64,000 nt of DNA from an uncultured Alphaproteobacteria bacterium (GTDB taxonomy: Bacteria; Pseudomonadota; Alphaproteobacteria; Micavibrionales; Micavibrionaceae). The stretch covers positions 1 to 64,000 of the forward strand of contig CALDTV010000006.1 of NCBI GenBank assembly GCA_937923625.1, given 5' to 3'. This document shows positions 20,283 to 28,731 of the stretch, one piece after another. The notes beneath the pieces were generated by a model. It did not search any database. It saw only the letters and a list, made by a program, of their open reading frames with translations, and was not told where the DNA came from. Every line of letters begins with the position of its first letter. Position 1 is the first letter of the stretch. The position numbers and the translations under genes are program-made.

Positions 20283-21179
20283 ATGAGTGAGACAACAACA
20301 TATAGCAATTTAGACTTTGGGGTTCCTTCCTTGTCAGGGATATTGAACACTTTAACAGGGATTGCTTCCTCAGTAAAAGGAATAGGAACAGATTTTATTG
20401 CATCAGCTGAAGGTGCCTTCGCTCAATCGGATACTGTTCAGAGAGTTGTAGCAGCAAACTTAACAAGCACACAATTTGTTGACACCACGTTTGCAGGGGA
20501 TAATCTTGCTGATGTAAGATCATTTTTAAAATCTGAAGACGCTACAGACTTAGCGAGCGCTCTCCAACAAGCTGCTGTAAACGACAAAACTTTTATTCCT
20601 GGAATGAAAGATTTTATAGAATCATCAACAGGAACAGGCTCTACAGAATCACTTCTTAAAACTTTACAAAACCCTGAATTCAGAGCTGACCTGACAATAG
20701 GACTTCAAAACCTTGCAGCACAAGACGATATTACATTTGCTAATCTTAGCGAGCTCATCGGAGCTGCTACAGAATACGACGCTACTAACATGCAAGCAAG
20801 TGACCGTCGTGTTGTTGCGGCCTATACTGGGATGGGCCTTCCCGCAGAAGCAGCGCATAAAGCCATTAGCGATGGTAAAATGAGCGAATTTAAAGAATTT
20901 ATGCATGATTTATTTCATAATCCAGATGAAGCAGGTGGAAAATTAGGAAATATGCTGGAAGGTCTAGGTTTACCTGAAGGGATAACACAAGCAATTGCTG
21001 GATTTTTACCTCAGTTTGCCAATCTAATTTCACAAATACCTGAGTTCTTAGGCAACATGTTTGAAGGAAGTGGCTGGGACAAAGTTGGAGGTCACATCGG
21101 GGCGGCCGTTGAAGGAGCGCAACGAGAAGGTCTAGAGAATATGGTTAAAGTATCAGCACCAACCGCTACTTTTAACTAA
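20283..21179 (+). CDS. Unknown helical protein, partner of upstream gene
   Basis: Not recognised. It has 298 residues, is acidic and Ala/Gly-rich, with no signal peptide. It has amphipathic blocks such as SLSGILNTLTGIASSVKGIG (11-30), LLKTLQNPEFRADLTIGLQ and a hydrophobic C-terminal part (GITQAIAGFLPQFANLISQI). A ribosome binding site TAGGAATAGAG precedes the ATG. The block around 118-150 resembles the block around 85-110 of the preceding protein (LVQSLNTPAGQNDLFQTLA). Its stop codon overlaps the stop of the convergent I78-like gene by two bases. Confidence 0.65.
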   Translation: MSETTTYSNLDFGVPSLSGILNTLTGIASSVKGIGTDFIASAEGAFAQSDTVQRVVAANLTSTQFVDTTFAGDNLADVRSFLKSEDATDLASALQQAAVNDKTFIPGMKDFIESSTGTGSTESLLKTLQNPEFRADLTIGLQNLAAQDDITFANLSELIGAATEYDATNMQASDRRVVAAYTGMGLPAEAAHKAISDGKMSEFKEFMHDLFHNPDEAGGKLGNMLEGLGLPEGITQAIAGFLPQFANLISQIPEFLGNMFEGSGWDKVGGHIGAAVEGAQREGLENMVKVSAPTATFN

Positions 21180-21562
21180 CCACACTTAACATCTTCGACG
21201 ATGCCATTTTCATCGGTGTGGACATTGATACGGGCGGGATTGTGGTCCTGTGTCATCATGCTGTTGGGGGGGAGAATGCGAAACTTTTTGCCTGTTTTCT
21301 TTAACGCGCCCTGATCCAGCTTGCTACCAATCCATTCATAATATGTACCGCAGCTTTCTGCTGTGGCCATGTCACCACCAGCTTCGGGGGACATTTCACT
21401 CAAATCACCTGCTTCGTTACTGGCCAGTAAGGGCTGTCCATTAAGGCCACGCATAGAACTTCCACCAAAACCTAAAATCAAGACAACAGCAAAAATTGCC
21501 GCTGTCATGCCGATACCCATACCGCCACCCCAAGTGGTCGCTGTTTTCATTGATTTTTTCAT
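21176..21562 (-). CDS. Membrane-anchored peptidase inhibitor I78-like protein
   Basis: A 128-residue protein with an N-terminal membrane or signal segment (MGIGMTAAIFAVVLILGFGG, about 16-35), a low-complexity linker, and a C-terminal domain from the Cys of CGTYYEWIG to the final KCG. The pattern of Cys, W, then RILPPNSMMTQDHNPARIN, DENGI and a terminal CG is that of the I78 elastase-inhibitor family. The two Cys would form the usual disulphide. It would act in the periplasm against exogenous serine proteases. It is convergent with the unknown gene pair. Confidence 0.72.
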   Translation of the reverse strand: MKKSMKTATTWGGGMGIGMTAAIFAVVLILGFGGSSMRGLNGQPLLASNEAGDLSEMSPEAGGDMATAESCGTYYEWIGSKLDQGALKKTGKKFRILPPNSMMTQDHNPARINVHTDENGIVEDVKCG

Positions 21563-21723
21563 GTTTCCTTAAGTCCTTAAAATAGTTTCGTGAGCCGCCT
21601 TGCGTCTCGTTAATAAAAATATCAGTGATACTACTTTACACCGTAAAATTACCACGGTGAGAATTATGGGTAAATTCTTAAACCCTCTTGCCTTTTTAAG
21701 CAAGACCCCTATTGTCTTTTGCC

Positions 21724-23559
21724 ATGACAAACACGATGAATAAGCCAACAACAAAGCCGTTAGAACAGATCCGCAATTTCGCGATTATTGCCCATATTGA
21801 CCACGGCAAAAGCACGCTGGCGGATCGGTTGATCCAAACTTGCGGTGGCCTTGAAGATCGTGAAATGTCCGAACAAGTCCTTGATAACATGGATATTGAA
21901 AAGGAACGCGGCATCACGATCAAAGCGCAAACCGTCCGCCTTTCCTACAAAGCAAAAGACGGCATCGAATACCAACTCAACCTGATGGACACACCAGGGC
22001 ACGTTGATTTCTCTTATGAGGTCTCGCGCTCTCTGGCGTCCTGTGAAGGCTCGTTGCTGATTGTTGACTCAACCCAAGGGGTGGAGGCGCAAACCCTCGC
22101 CAACGTCTATATGGCGATTGAAAACGACCATGAGATCGTTCCCGTGGTGAATAAAATCGACCTGCCTGCCGCCGACATTGAAAAAGCCAAAGCCCAAGTC
22201 GAAGACGTCATCGGCCTACCCGCAGACGAAGCTATTCCTGTCTCTGGTAAAACAGGCGAGAACATCGACGCGTTGCTTGAGGCAATTGTCACCAAACTCC
22301 CCCCGCCCCATTCTGGCGACGCCGAAGAACCGACCAAAGCGTTGTTGATTGATTCATGGTACGACATCTACCTTGGCGTGGTGATTTTGGTGCGGGTGAT
22401 GGATGGATATCTTCGCAAAGGGCAAAAAATTAAATTCATGTCGAACGGCACAACCCGCGAAATCGACCGCGTGGGTATTTTCACCCCGAAACATGTTTTG
22501 CTGGATGAACTTGGCCCCGGCGAAATGGGCTTCATCACCGCGTCGATCAAAGAGATCACCGAAACCAAAGTCGGTGACACCATCACCGATGAGAAAAAAC
22601 CGTGTTTAGAACCACTCAAAGGTTTCAAACCTTCCGTGCCGATGGTGTTCTGCTCCCTCTTCCCTGTTGATGCAGGCGACTACGAGAAACTGCGCGATAG
22701 CATCGGCAAGCTTGCCCTCAATGACTCTTCACTTTTCTACGAAGTTGAAAACTCCCAAGCCCTCGGCCTTGGTTTTCGTTGTGGGTTCTTGGGCTTGTTG
22801 CATATGGAGATCATCCAAGAGCGTTTGGAACGCGAATTTGACCTCGACCTCATCCCCACCGCGCCATCGGTGGTGTATAAAATCCACATGACCAATGGTG
22901 AGGTACAAGAACTCTATAACCCCGCCGACTTCCCTGATATTGTCAAAGTCGATTTCATCGAAGAGCCATGGATTAAAGCAACAATCCTTGTCCCTGACGA
23001 ATATTTAGGTGGCCTCCTCCAACTATGTGAAGAACGTCGCGGCGAGCAGATTGAATTAAATTATGCGGGCAATCGCGCGATGATCGTTTACCGCCTGCCC
23101 CTCAATGAAGTCGTGTTTGATTTTTATGATCGTTTAAAATCCATCAGCCGTGGCTATGCCTCGTTTGATTATGCGCTTGATGGTTATGATAAAAATGACC
23201 TCGTGAAATTGGATATTAAAGTGAACCAAGAAAACGTCGATGCGCTGTCCATGATTGTCCACAAAGAAAACGCCGAACGCCGCGGCCGTCAACTCTGTGA
23301 ACGCCTCAAAGAACTCATTCCACGCCAGATGTTTAAAATCGCGATCCAAGCCGCCCTTGGTGGCAAAATCATCGCCGCCGAACACCTCAGTGCCCTTAGA
23401 AAAGACGTGACCGCCAAATGTTATGGCGGTGATGTTTCGCGGAAACGGAAGCTGTTAGACAAACAGAAAAAAGGGAAAAAGAAAATGCGCCAGTACGGAA
23501 ATGTCGAAATTCCCCAAAGCGCTTTCATCAATGCCTTAAAAATGGGAGACGACAAATAA
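21724..23559 (+). CDS. lepA: Elongation factor 4
   Basis: A translational GTPase acting on stalled or mis-translocated ribosomes. It has about 611 residues. The G domain carries AHIDHGKST (P-loop), DTPGHVD and NKIDLP, followed by domain II, EF-G-like domains III and V, and the LepA-specific C-terminal domain ([15 protein letters not shown]). A TTG 12 bases upstream could also start the frame; the ATG before TNTMNKP is preferred because the family alignment begins around IRNFAIIAH. The stop overlaps the start of the small lipoprotein gene (TAATG). Confidence 0.96.
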   Translation: MTNTMNKPTTKPLEQIRNFAIIAHIDHGKSTLADRLIQTCGGLEDREMSEQVLDNMDIEKERGITIKAQTVRLSYKAKDGIEYQLNLMDTPGHVDFSYEVSRSLASCEGSLLIVDSTQGVEAQTLANVYMAIENDHEIVPVVNKIDLPAADIEKAKAQVEDVIGLPADEAIPVSGKTGENIDALLEAIVTKLPPPHSGDAEEPTKALLIDSWYDIYLGVVILVRVMDGYLRKGQKIKFMSNGTTREIDRVGIFTPKHVLLDELGPGEMGFITASIKEITETKVGDTITDEKKPCLEPLKGFKPSVPMVFCSLFPVDAGDYEKLRDSIGKLALNDSSLFYEVENSQALGLGFRCGFLGLLHMEIIQERLEREFDLDLIPTAPSVVYKIHMTNGEVQELYNPADFPDIVKVDFIEEPWIKATILVPDEYLGGLLQLCEERRGEQIELNYAGNRAMIVYRLPLNEVVFDFYDRLKSISRGYASFDYALDGYDKNDLVKLDIKVNQENVDALSMIVHKENAERRGRQLCERLKELIPRQMFKIAIQAALGGKIIAAEHLSALRKDVTAKCYGGDVSRKRKLLDKQKKGKKKMRQYGNVEIPQSAFINALKMGDDK

Positions 23560-23735
23560 TGAAAAAACAAACCTTACGCCTTGCCCTTGTGTTATTCCTA
23601 ACACTCCCCCTCCTCTCCGCCTGCAGCATCGCCCGCACAGCCGTCGGAACCGCCGTCGATATCGTCACCTTGCCTGTTGACCTGCTGACGTTTCAAGAAG
23701 ATCAAAACACGCGTCACATGGATGAAGAAAAGTGA
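23559..23735 (+). CDS. Small lipoprotein
   Basis: A 58-residue frame beginning [19 protein letters not shown] with the lipobox LSAC (Cys at 22). It continues SIARTAVGTAVDIVTLPVDL and ends in a charged tail. After signal peptidase II cleavage about 37 residues would be anchored in the membrane. The start overlaps the lepA stop (TAATG) and its stop overlaps the next gene's GTG (GTGA), so it is translationally coupled on both sides. Function is unknown; the TAVDIVTLPVDL type of motif is common in small alphaproteobacterial and gammaproteobacterial lipoproteins. Confidence 0.75.
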   Translation: MKKQTLRLALVLFLTLPLLSACSIARTAVGTAVDIVTLPVDLLTFQEDQNTRHMDEEK

Positions 23736-24754
23736 CAGAAGCGGTAATAAAAATTCTTATACCTATATCTACTTTTTGGAACTCATTACCACAAGACACT
23801 GAACATGCCCTAAATAGCATTACTAATGAAAGATTTACTCTTAAATTTCATTCTACTCTAACAGAATCTGTCATCAATATAAATTTTGAGAAAATAAAAC
23901 GAACATCATTAAAAATAAAAACTGACGATCACCCTGCCTTAGAAAACTATTTATCAGCTTATTGCAAAATCTATTTAGATTATAGCTTAATAAAAGAATA
24001 CCACGAAAAATACCATATAGAAGAATGTGCTATTTCATATGATCAAGAAGATAGTTATTTACTAGAAGTTGCTAATGAAATAATCGAAAATCTATATAAT
24101 TTTATTATTTGCTGTAACCTTGCTGCACCATCGGTATTGAATCCATATTTACCCTTTATAATTTTTATCAACGACATAAATTTTTATCATCATCTTTCTT
24201 TTGGTCATGAGTTTCATGAGTTTATTGATCAAAAGACTGATTTAGATAAAAAGCTAGAGATTTTGGATATACCGTCGACTTGGAAATGGCTATCTAAACA
24301 AGACGGATTTATAGATGGAAAATCAAGCAGTACAAATGTTTCTCGGGCCATATGTTCTTTTTGTAATTTATTTAATGTACAGCCATCTTATTTAATGTCC
24401 CATGCTAATTATTTTGTATGGAGCATGCTAGGCTTAGAGTCTCTTTATGCAAGCGGAACCCAAGGTGTTCTACAACAGATAAAAGAAAAAACTAAAATAA
24501 CTTTAGACTTGGAAGAAAAACATCAAAAATTAATAGGGAAATTATATAATTATCGTTCACGATTTTTTCATGGGCAAATAGATTTATATAATCCGCACTT
24601 ATTTGACTCATTATCTGATGAAACTTTAAAGCTTGATCGTGAATCGGCTAACTACCATTACGTAGCATTTACTTTGTTTTTATTATCTATGCAGTATTGT
24701 GCAAAAAATGACTTAAGTGAGTTAAAGTTTGAATTTATCCAAGTAGAAAATTAA
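23732..24754 (+). CDS. Apea-like HEPN-domain protein
   Basis: A 340-residue, strongly AT-rich protein, probably acquired. The C-terminal third has the pattern of the Apea-like HEPN domain: a long helix (LEEKHQKLIGKLYNYRSRFF), then RSRFFHG near residues 275-281, matching the R-x4-H-type motif of HEPN ribonucleases. The N-terminal two thirds is unassigned. HEPN proteins are typically RNA-cutting toxins or defence effectors; that role is inferred here. The GTG start overlaps the lipoprotein stop (GTGA). It is followed at once by a palindromic repeat and the GIY-YIG gene. Confidence 0.6.
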   Translation: MTEAVIKILIPISTFWNSLPQDTEHALNSITNERFTLKFHSTLTESVININFEKIKRTSLKIKTDDHPALENYLSAYCKIYLDYSLIKEYHEKYHIEECAISYDQEDSYLLEVANEIIENLYNFIICCNLAAPSVLNPYLPFIIFINDINFYHHLSFGHEFHEFIDQKTDLDKKLEILDIPSTWKWLSKQDGFIDGKSSSTNVSRAICSFCNLFNVQPSYLMSHANYFVWSMLGLESLYASGTQGVLQQIKEKTKITLDLEEKHQKLIGKLYNYRSRFFHGQIDLYNPHLFDSLSDETLKLDRESANYHYVAFTLFLLSMQYCAKNDLSELKFEFIQVEN

Positions 24755-24763
24755 ACTTTACGC

Positions 24764-24854
24764 CCGTCATTGCGAGGAGGCGAAGCCGACGTGGCAATCC
24801 AGAATTATGCAGAAACAATTTGTATTTCTTCGTCATACATTCCTCGCAATGACA
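24764..24854. repeat. Palindromic repeat copy 7 (right arm shortened)
   Basis: The left arm is CGTCATTGCGAGGAGGC...GTGGCAATCCAGA. The right arm is CGTCATACATTCCTCGCAATGAC and lacks the inner GGATTGCC. It ends 10 bases before the GIY-YIG start codon. Confidence 0.75.
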
Positions 24855-24864
24855 TGTAGGTAGA

Positions 24865-25158
24865 ATGATGAAACAACCAGCCGTTTATATTTTGACCAAT
24901 CAACGCAATGGAACGCTTTATACAGGCGTAACATCCAACCTTGTTCGGCGTGTCGCGCAGCATAAAAGTAAAACGCAAGAAGGCTTCACCGCAAAATATG
25001 ATTGTTGCCTGTTGGTTTACTACGAAGTCCATAAAGACATGGAAAATGCAATTTTACGTGAGAAACAAATTAAGGCTGGGTCGCGCAAAAAGAAAATTGC
25101 GCTGATCGAAAATATAAATCCCACTTGGAAAGACATGTATGAAGATATCGCTCAATAG
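24865..25158 (+). CDS. GIY-YIG single-domain nuclease
   Basis: A 97-residue protein that is little more than a GIY-YIG domain. The two Tyr motifs are VYIL (Tyr8) and LYTGV (Tyr19). They are followed by R28, H33, Tyr45 and the metal-binding Glu in ILREKQIK (about 66). Such UPF0213/YhbQ-like proteins are predicted endonucleases with no settled role. The start could be either of the two first Met codons. It is tightly enclosed by palindromic repeats: copy 7 ends 10 bases before it and a right arm begins 1 base after its stop. This suggests a mobility link. Confidence 0.85.
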   Translation: MMKQPAVYILTNQRNGTLYTGVTSNLVRRVAQHKSKTQEGFTAKYDCCLLVYYEVHKDMENAILREKQIKAGSRKKKIALIENINPTWKDMYEDIAQ

Positions 25159-25193
25159 CTGGATTGCCGCGTCACTTCGTTCCTCGCAATGAC
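25159..25193. repeat. Palindromic repeat half-copy 8 (right arm)
   Basis: CTGGATTGCCGCGTCAC...TTCCTCGCAATGAC starts immediately after the GIY-YIG stop codon. With copy 7 it brackets the nuclease gene. Confidence 0.75.
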
Positions 25194-25226
25194 AAGTGGT
25201 AGTAATTAAAAGCCCCACGTAACGCC

Positions 25227-25317
25227 CGTCATTGCGAAGGAGCAACGCGACTGCGGCAATCCAGAGCCACATGGAAAGATTCTAGATTGCTTCGTCATTA
25301 CATTCCCCACAATGACG
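25227..25317. repeat. Palindromic intergenic repeat, copy 9
   Basis: The left arm is CGTCATTGCGAAGGAGCAAC...CTGCGGCAATCCAG. The right arm is TAGATTGCTTCGTC...CCCCACAATGACGG. Confidence 0.75.
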
Positions 25318-25374
25318 GCCTAAACTTCAATAGACTTTTATTCCTAAATATGTTATTCTATTTTTACTGTCCGT

Positions 25375-25500
25375 TATCGTAACGGCATGGCCTTTTTTGA
25401 AAAACGTCCGACGTGAAAACGTGCGGGCGGCGGGAGACATCGCAAGGCGCACCTGCAAAATTTCTCTGGGAATTGGGCGTGTCAAAAAAATAAGACCACC
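25375..25500 (+). ncRNA. Candidate structured RNA, unidentified
   Basis: Between 25318 and 25626 there is no gene, but one segment looks folded. It has CCGTTA-TCG-TAACGG, then a stem around a GAAA tetraloop (CGTCCGACGTGAAAACGTGCGGGCG), and a possible long-range closing stem GACATCGC with GCGTGTC. A plausible promoter (TAGACT, 17 bases, TATTCT) lies just upstream at about 25330-25360. The local GC content is well above its surroundings. It does not look like SRP RNA, tmRNA or RNase P; I cannot assign it. Confidence 0.3.
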
Positions 25501-25626
25501 CCCACCCCCCTCAAAATAACGAACAAACTGAAGGATCTGTCTCCTTCAATCAAATCAATTGGTTAGGCGTCACCGCAGAGGTATCCCCCAGCGATAACGC
25601 GTTATTAGAGTCATTCTGGTTTATAC

Positions 25627-26124
25627 TTACCGATGATTATAGTGGCGGCTATTTTTGTAAACCTTACCTATATGGCTGTAATGATTATTTTTATGGCGCT
25701 TATAATCTTTGTGTTTGTGATACTTATAGTGGCTCTTATGATGGCGATCATAACGATCCCCAAAACCAAAATTCAATATATAGGGCGCGTAATATGAAGC
25801 GCGGTTATATTTATATCGTGGCTTGGGTGAGTGATAACGCTCCGTTATTACAACATCGTTATAACGCCCATGCCCATAGCGAGTTTTTAAGTCATCATAA
25901 ATAACATCGCGCACTTGATCCCGCCCATAGTTAGAGCCTTTGACATCTTTGATCTCCCACGATCCATTAGATTGCTGACAGGCTGTGCCATAAGCTTTTT
26001 CTGTGCGTCCGCCAATGCTGACGGTTTTTGTGTATTCGCGGCAATATTCTCTGGCCTCTGCCGTAGCGGGTGCAAGAGTAGGAATAGCCAACAAGGCGCT
26101 CAAGAGTAGTGTTTTGCGTAGCAT
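25627..26124 (-). CDS. Secreted 17-kDa-antigen-like protein with His/Tyr/Lys-rich tail
   Basis: A 165-residue protein with a signal peptide (MLRKTLLLSALLAIPTLAPA, cleaved near TAEA). The short domain REYTKTVSIGGRTEKAYGTA with following CQQSNGSWEI resembles the C-terminal domain of Rickettsia-type 17 kDa surface antigens. The second half is low complexity, full of His, Tyr, Lys and Arg (e.g. YDRHHKSHYKYHKHKDYKR), suggesting metal or envelope-polymer binding. A ribosome binding site AGGAGAAA precedes the ATG. Function is unknown. Confidence 0.7.
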   Translation of the reverse strand: MLRKTLLLSALLAIPTLAPATAEAREYCREYTKTVSIGGRTEKAYGTACQQSNGSWEIKDVKGSNYGRDQVRDVIYDDLKTRYGHGRYNDVVITERYHSPKPRYKYNRASYYAPYILNFGFGDRYDRHHKSHYKYHKHKDYKRHKNNHYSHIGKVYKNSRHYNHR

Positions 26125-26291
26125 GATTTTTCTCCTTATCTGTTACGAGTTGCCCTTAATACGCGTGCACAATATTAATCCTTCGAATAAGGCGAAAATG
26201 TCACAGGATAACCTTGTTTGCAGAAATCTTGCCCTATTATGTTCCAATAGGTACTCTATATTTCGATATCATAACCCAAGGAGTTACAATT

Positions 26292-27011
26292 ATGCGGATA
26301 GCCATTTTAACAGCCCTCGTCCTTTTCATTGCCGTGCCAGCAAAGGCGCAAGTTGAAGACACCATTTTAGCCCTCCCCGATGGTCAAGTGATTTTAAGCA
26401 TCAGCGCGACGGAGCGTAAAGAAGTCGAGCAAGATTTGCTGGTCGCAACATTGGCTTATAATGCGGTCAATAAAGACTCGCGTGAGTTGCAGAATGAAAT
26501 CAACACCGCGATGCGCCAAGCCGTTGAGACAGCGAACAAAGTCGAAGGCGTGAAAGTCAACACGGGCGCATATAATGTTTATGAGCGTACCGAACCACGC
26601 ACGAAAGAAAAGAAATGGCATGGCAGCCAATCCATGACGATCAAATCGAAAGACTCCGAAGCGATATTGGAATTGGCGGGTAAATTACAGGACATGAAAT
26701 TAAATATGAATGGCTTGTCTTACACCCTTGATCCAAAAACCGCGGTGAGTGTGCAGGATAGCTTGATGGAAGACGCCCTCAAACAATTACAAACCAGCGC
26801 CAACCGCGCCGCCAAAGCCCTTGGTAAATCATCTGCTGAACTACGTGACGTCAACGTGCAAGGCGGCAACGTGCCTTATGCGCGTGTGCAACATCGCGGC
26901 GCAATGATGATGGCGGATATGGCAGAAAGCAAAATGGCCGCACCAGTGGCCGCTGCGGGAGAAACGACGTTAACACTAACGGTAACAGCTAGAGCAATTT
27001 TGAAGCCATAA
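26292..27011 (+). CDS. SIMPL-domain (DUF541) periplasmic protein
   Basis: A 239-residue product with a signal peptide (MRIAILTALVLFIAVPAKA). It is followed by a SIMPL/DUF541 domain: ILSISATERKEVEQDLLVATL at the start, the helical NEINTAMRQAVETANK, VNTGAYNVY, and a C-terminal repeat with LTVTARAIL. The family is periplasmic or outer-membrane associated and linked to oxidative-stress phenotypes in E. coli (YggE). The start at 26292 is chosen because AAGGAG lies ahead and the signal peptide begins there. An upstream in-frame start would add 26 unconserved residues. Confidence 0.82.
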   Translation: MRIAILTALVLFIAVPAKAQVEDTILALPDGQVILSISATERKEVEQDLLVATLAYNAVNKDSRELQNEINTAMRQAVETANKVEGVKVNTGAYNVYERTEPRTKEKKWHGSQSMTIKSKDSEAILELAGKLQDMKLNMNGLSYTLDPKTAVSVQDSLMEDALKQLQTSANRAAKALGKSSAELRDVNVQGGNVPYARVQHRGAMMMADMAESKMAAPVAAAGETTLTLTVTARAILKP

Positions 27012-27015
27012 AAAA

Positions 27016-27110
27016 CGTCATTACAACATTACAAGAAGGCTTCGTCGATACGGCAATCCAGTAACAATTACACTCTTTACTGGATTGCTTCGCTACACTC
27101 GCAATGACGA
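27016..27110. repeat. Palindromic intergenic repeat, copy 10
   Basis: The left arm is diverged (CGTCATTACAACATTACAAG...CGGCAATCCAG) and the right arm conserved (CTGGATTGCTTCGC...CTCGCAATGACG). This is the rightmost copy seen; none was found in the remaining 37 kb. Confidence 0.75.
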
Positions 27111-27117
27111 ACAAAAA

Positions 27118-27678
27118 TTAATCTGGCTTTTCAATCACACCACATGCCACACGTGCACCTGCGGCGCCACTTGGCTGGCTCATGTGATCATCCGCTCCAG
27201 CGTGAATGACGATGGCTGATCCGTCTGCATCAAAAACACTGCTTCGTTTACCCATATTTGCGTTATTTGTCGTTACGAAACGGTTTAAAAATTGTGTTTG
27301 AATTTCACCCTTTTCATTCGGCTTTAAATTTGGCATGTCACCAGCATGTTGGCCTTGGGGATGCTTCATACCATGCATGTGATCATGCGGATTAAAATGT
27401 CCGCCTGCATTTTTAAAGCTTTCTAATGGTGAGCAATCGCCTGTTTCATGAATATGAATAGCCTGCTCTCCTGATGGTGTTAAACCATTTAAATCCAAAC
27501 GCAACATCACACCTGCCTTTGTTTCGACAAGGTCAATCGTGCCAATTTCCTCACCACTATTATTCTTCATCGAAACCGTCACAAGCTCCGACTCTGGTGG
27601 AATTGTTTGAATAAAATACCCCAAAGCCAAAATAAGCCCTAAAATAATTATAATAATAGCTATAATCTTCTTATTCAT
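27118..27678 (-). CDS. sodC: Cu/Zn superoxide dismutase
   Basis: A periplasmic enzyme that dismutates superoxide. The 186-residue protein starts with a basic residue pair and a hydrophobic segment (residues 5-24) that can act as signal or anchor. Copper ligands are in AIHIHETGDC (His75, His77) and GGHFNP (His94). Later His and Asp residues (QGQHAGDMPNL) form the zinc site, and VIHAGADDH supplies the last copper His. The Cys of GDCS and VACGV form the conserved disulphide. It is divergent from the AlgX-like gene, 15-60 bases away. Confidence 0.95.
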   Translation of the reverse strand: MNKKIIAIIIIILGLILALGYFIQTIPPESELVTVSMKNNSGEEIGTIDLVETKAGVMLRLDLNGLTPSGEQAIHIHETGDCSPLESFKNAGGHFNPHDHMHGMKHPQGQHAGDMPNLKPNEKGEIQTQFLNRFVTTNNANMGKRSSVFDADGSAIVIHAGADDHMSQPSGAAGARVACGVIEKPD

Positions 27679-27735
27679 AGTAATATTTCCTTAATGGGAT
27701 TGAGAAAAAAGAGTTTTAAATATAAAAGAGTAGAC

Positions 27736-28731
27736 ATGATGAACAAAGTAAAAATTATCTTCTATACAATGTGTTTTACGTTTTGCATGACGCATTTTTC
27801 AACCTTAAGCCATGCAAATAATTGGCTGGAATGCCCCGCGCTGAACAATCCACAATCCTATGAGAAAAGAAGAGCCCAAAAATATTTAGTGCCTGGCACG
27901 GCTGATTGGTTGTTTATTTCTAAAAAAGATTTTATGCAAGATTTTAAGCTTAAAGAAGAAACGATCACAGCATTTGCAAATTTTCAAAAGTCCTTAAAAA
28001 AACATGGTACTGATTTAGTTTTAGTTGTACCGCCACAGCGCGGTTTAATGCATCCTGATAAGATTGATTTTTCTAATCCCCGTGCCAGAGGCTATGATAA
28101 TAAAAAAGCACGCGATAGCTACCAATTTATGATTAAGCAACTGCAACAAGCAGGTGTCGCAATCCACGACGCCCCCAACTTTGAAAATGTAACAGAATAT
28201 GGTTATGCCCGTGATCATCATTGGAACGCAACAGGCGCGCAATTAATAGCACAACTAACGGCTGAACAAATTAAAAAGCTACCTGCTTATAAAAAAATCA
28301 ATAAACAGGATTTTAAAATTGAAGAAGGCAAAGATATTAATTTTCGTGGTAGTGCCTTTAACTCCGTAAAAGAAATCTGCGGTACAGAATTACCTATCGC
28401 TACCATAAAAGAAAATATTAGCGTCGCAGTTAATGCCGATTTGTTTGAATCCGCCGAACCAGAAATTGTTTTGATTGGCACAAGCTTTAGCGAACAGGGA
28501 AAATCCTTTGCGAACTTTGCGGGACATTTACGCGTGGCGTTATCCGCAGATATTAACAATCAATCTTTAGGCGGTGGCGGCATTAGTAAATCGATTAGCG
28601 ATTTCTTAGGGGCAAACACGTTCAAAAAGACTCCGCCCAAAATTCTTATTTGGGAAATACCTGGATTTTATACATTAAACCGCGCCGATTTTGTGAATGA
28701 AATGACAGCTTTAATTGATAAAGATGAATAA
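27736..28731 (+). CDS. AlgX/AlgJ-like SGNH acetyltransferase family protein
   Basis: A periplasmic protein of about 331 residues. It has a signal peptide (KIIFYTMCFTFCMTHFSTLSHA) followed by an SGNH-like domain of the alginate O-acetyltransferase (AlgJ/AlgX) type. It carries LVPGTADWLFISKKDF, LVLVVPPQRGLMHP, DHHWNATGAQ (the catalytic Asp-His motif) and GTSFSEQGKSF (nucleophile Ser motif). It probably O-acetylates an exopolysaccharide; no MBOAT partner is seen nearby. The ORF extends 42 bases further upstream, but the signal peptide starts at MMNKVK. The downstream DUF455 gene overlaps its end by 8 bases. Confidence 0.72.
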   Translation: MMNKVKIIFYTMCFTFCMTHFSTLSHANNWLECPALNNPQSYEKRRAQKYLVPGTADWLFISKKDFMQDFKLKEETITAFANFQKSLKKHGTDLVLVVPPQRGLMHPDKIDFSNPRARGYDNKKARDSYQFMIKQLQQAGVAIHDAPNFENVTEYGYARDHHWNATGAQLIAQLTAEQIKKLPAYKKINKQDFKIEEGKDINFRGSAFNSVKEICGTELPIATIKENISVAVNADLFESAEPEIVLIGTSFSEQGKSFANFAGHLRVALSADINNQSLGGGGISKSISDFLGANTFKKTPPKILIWEIPGFYTLNRADFVNEMTALIDKDE

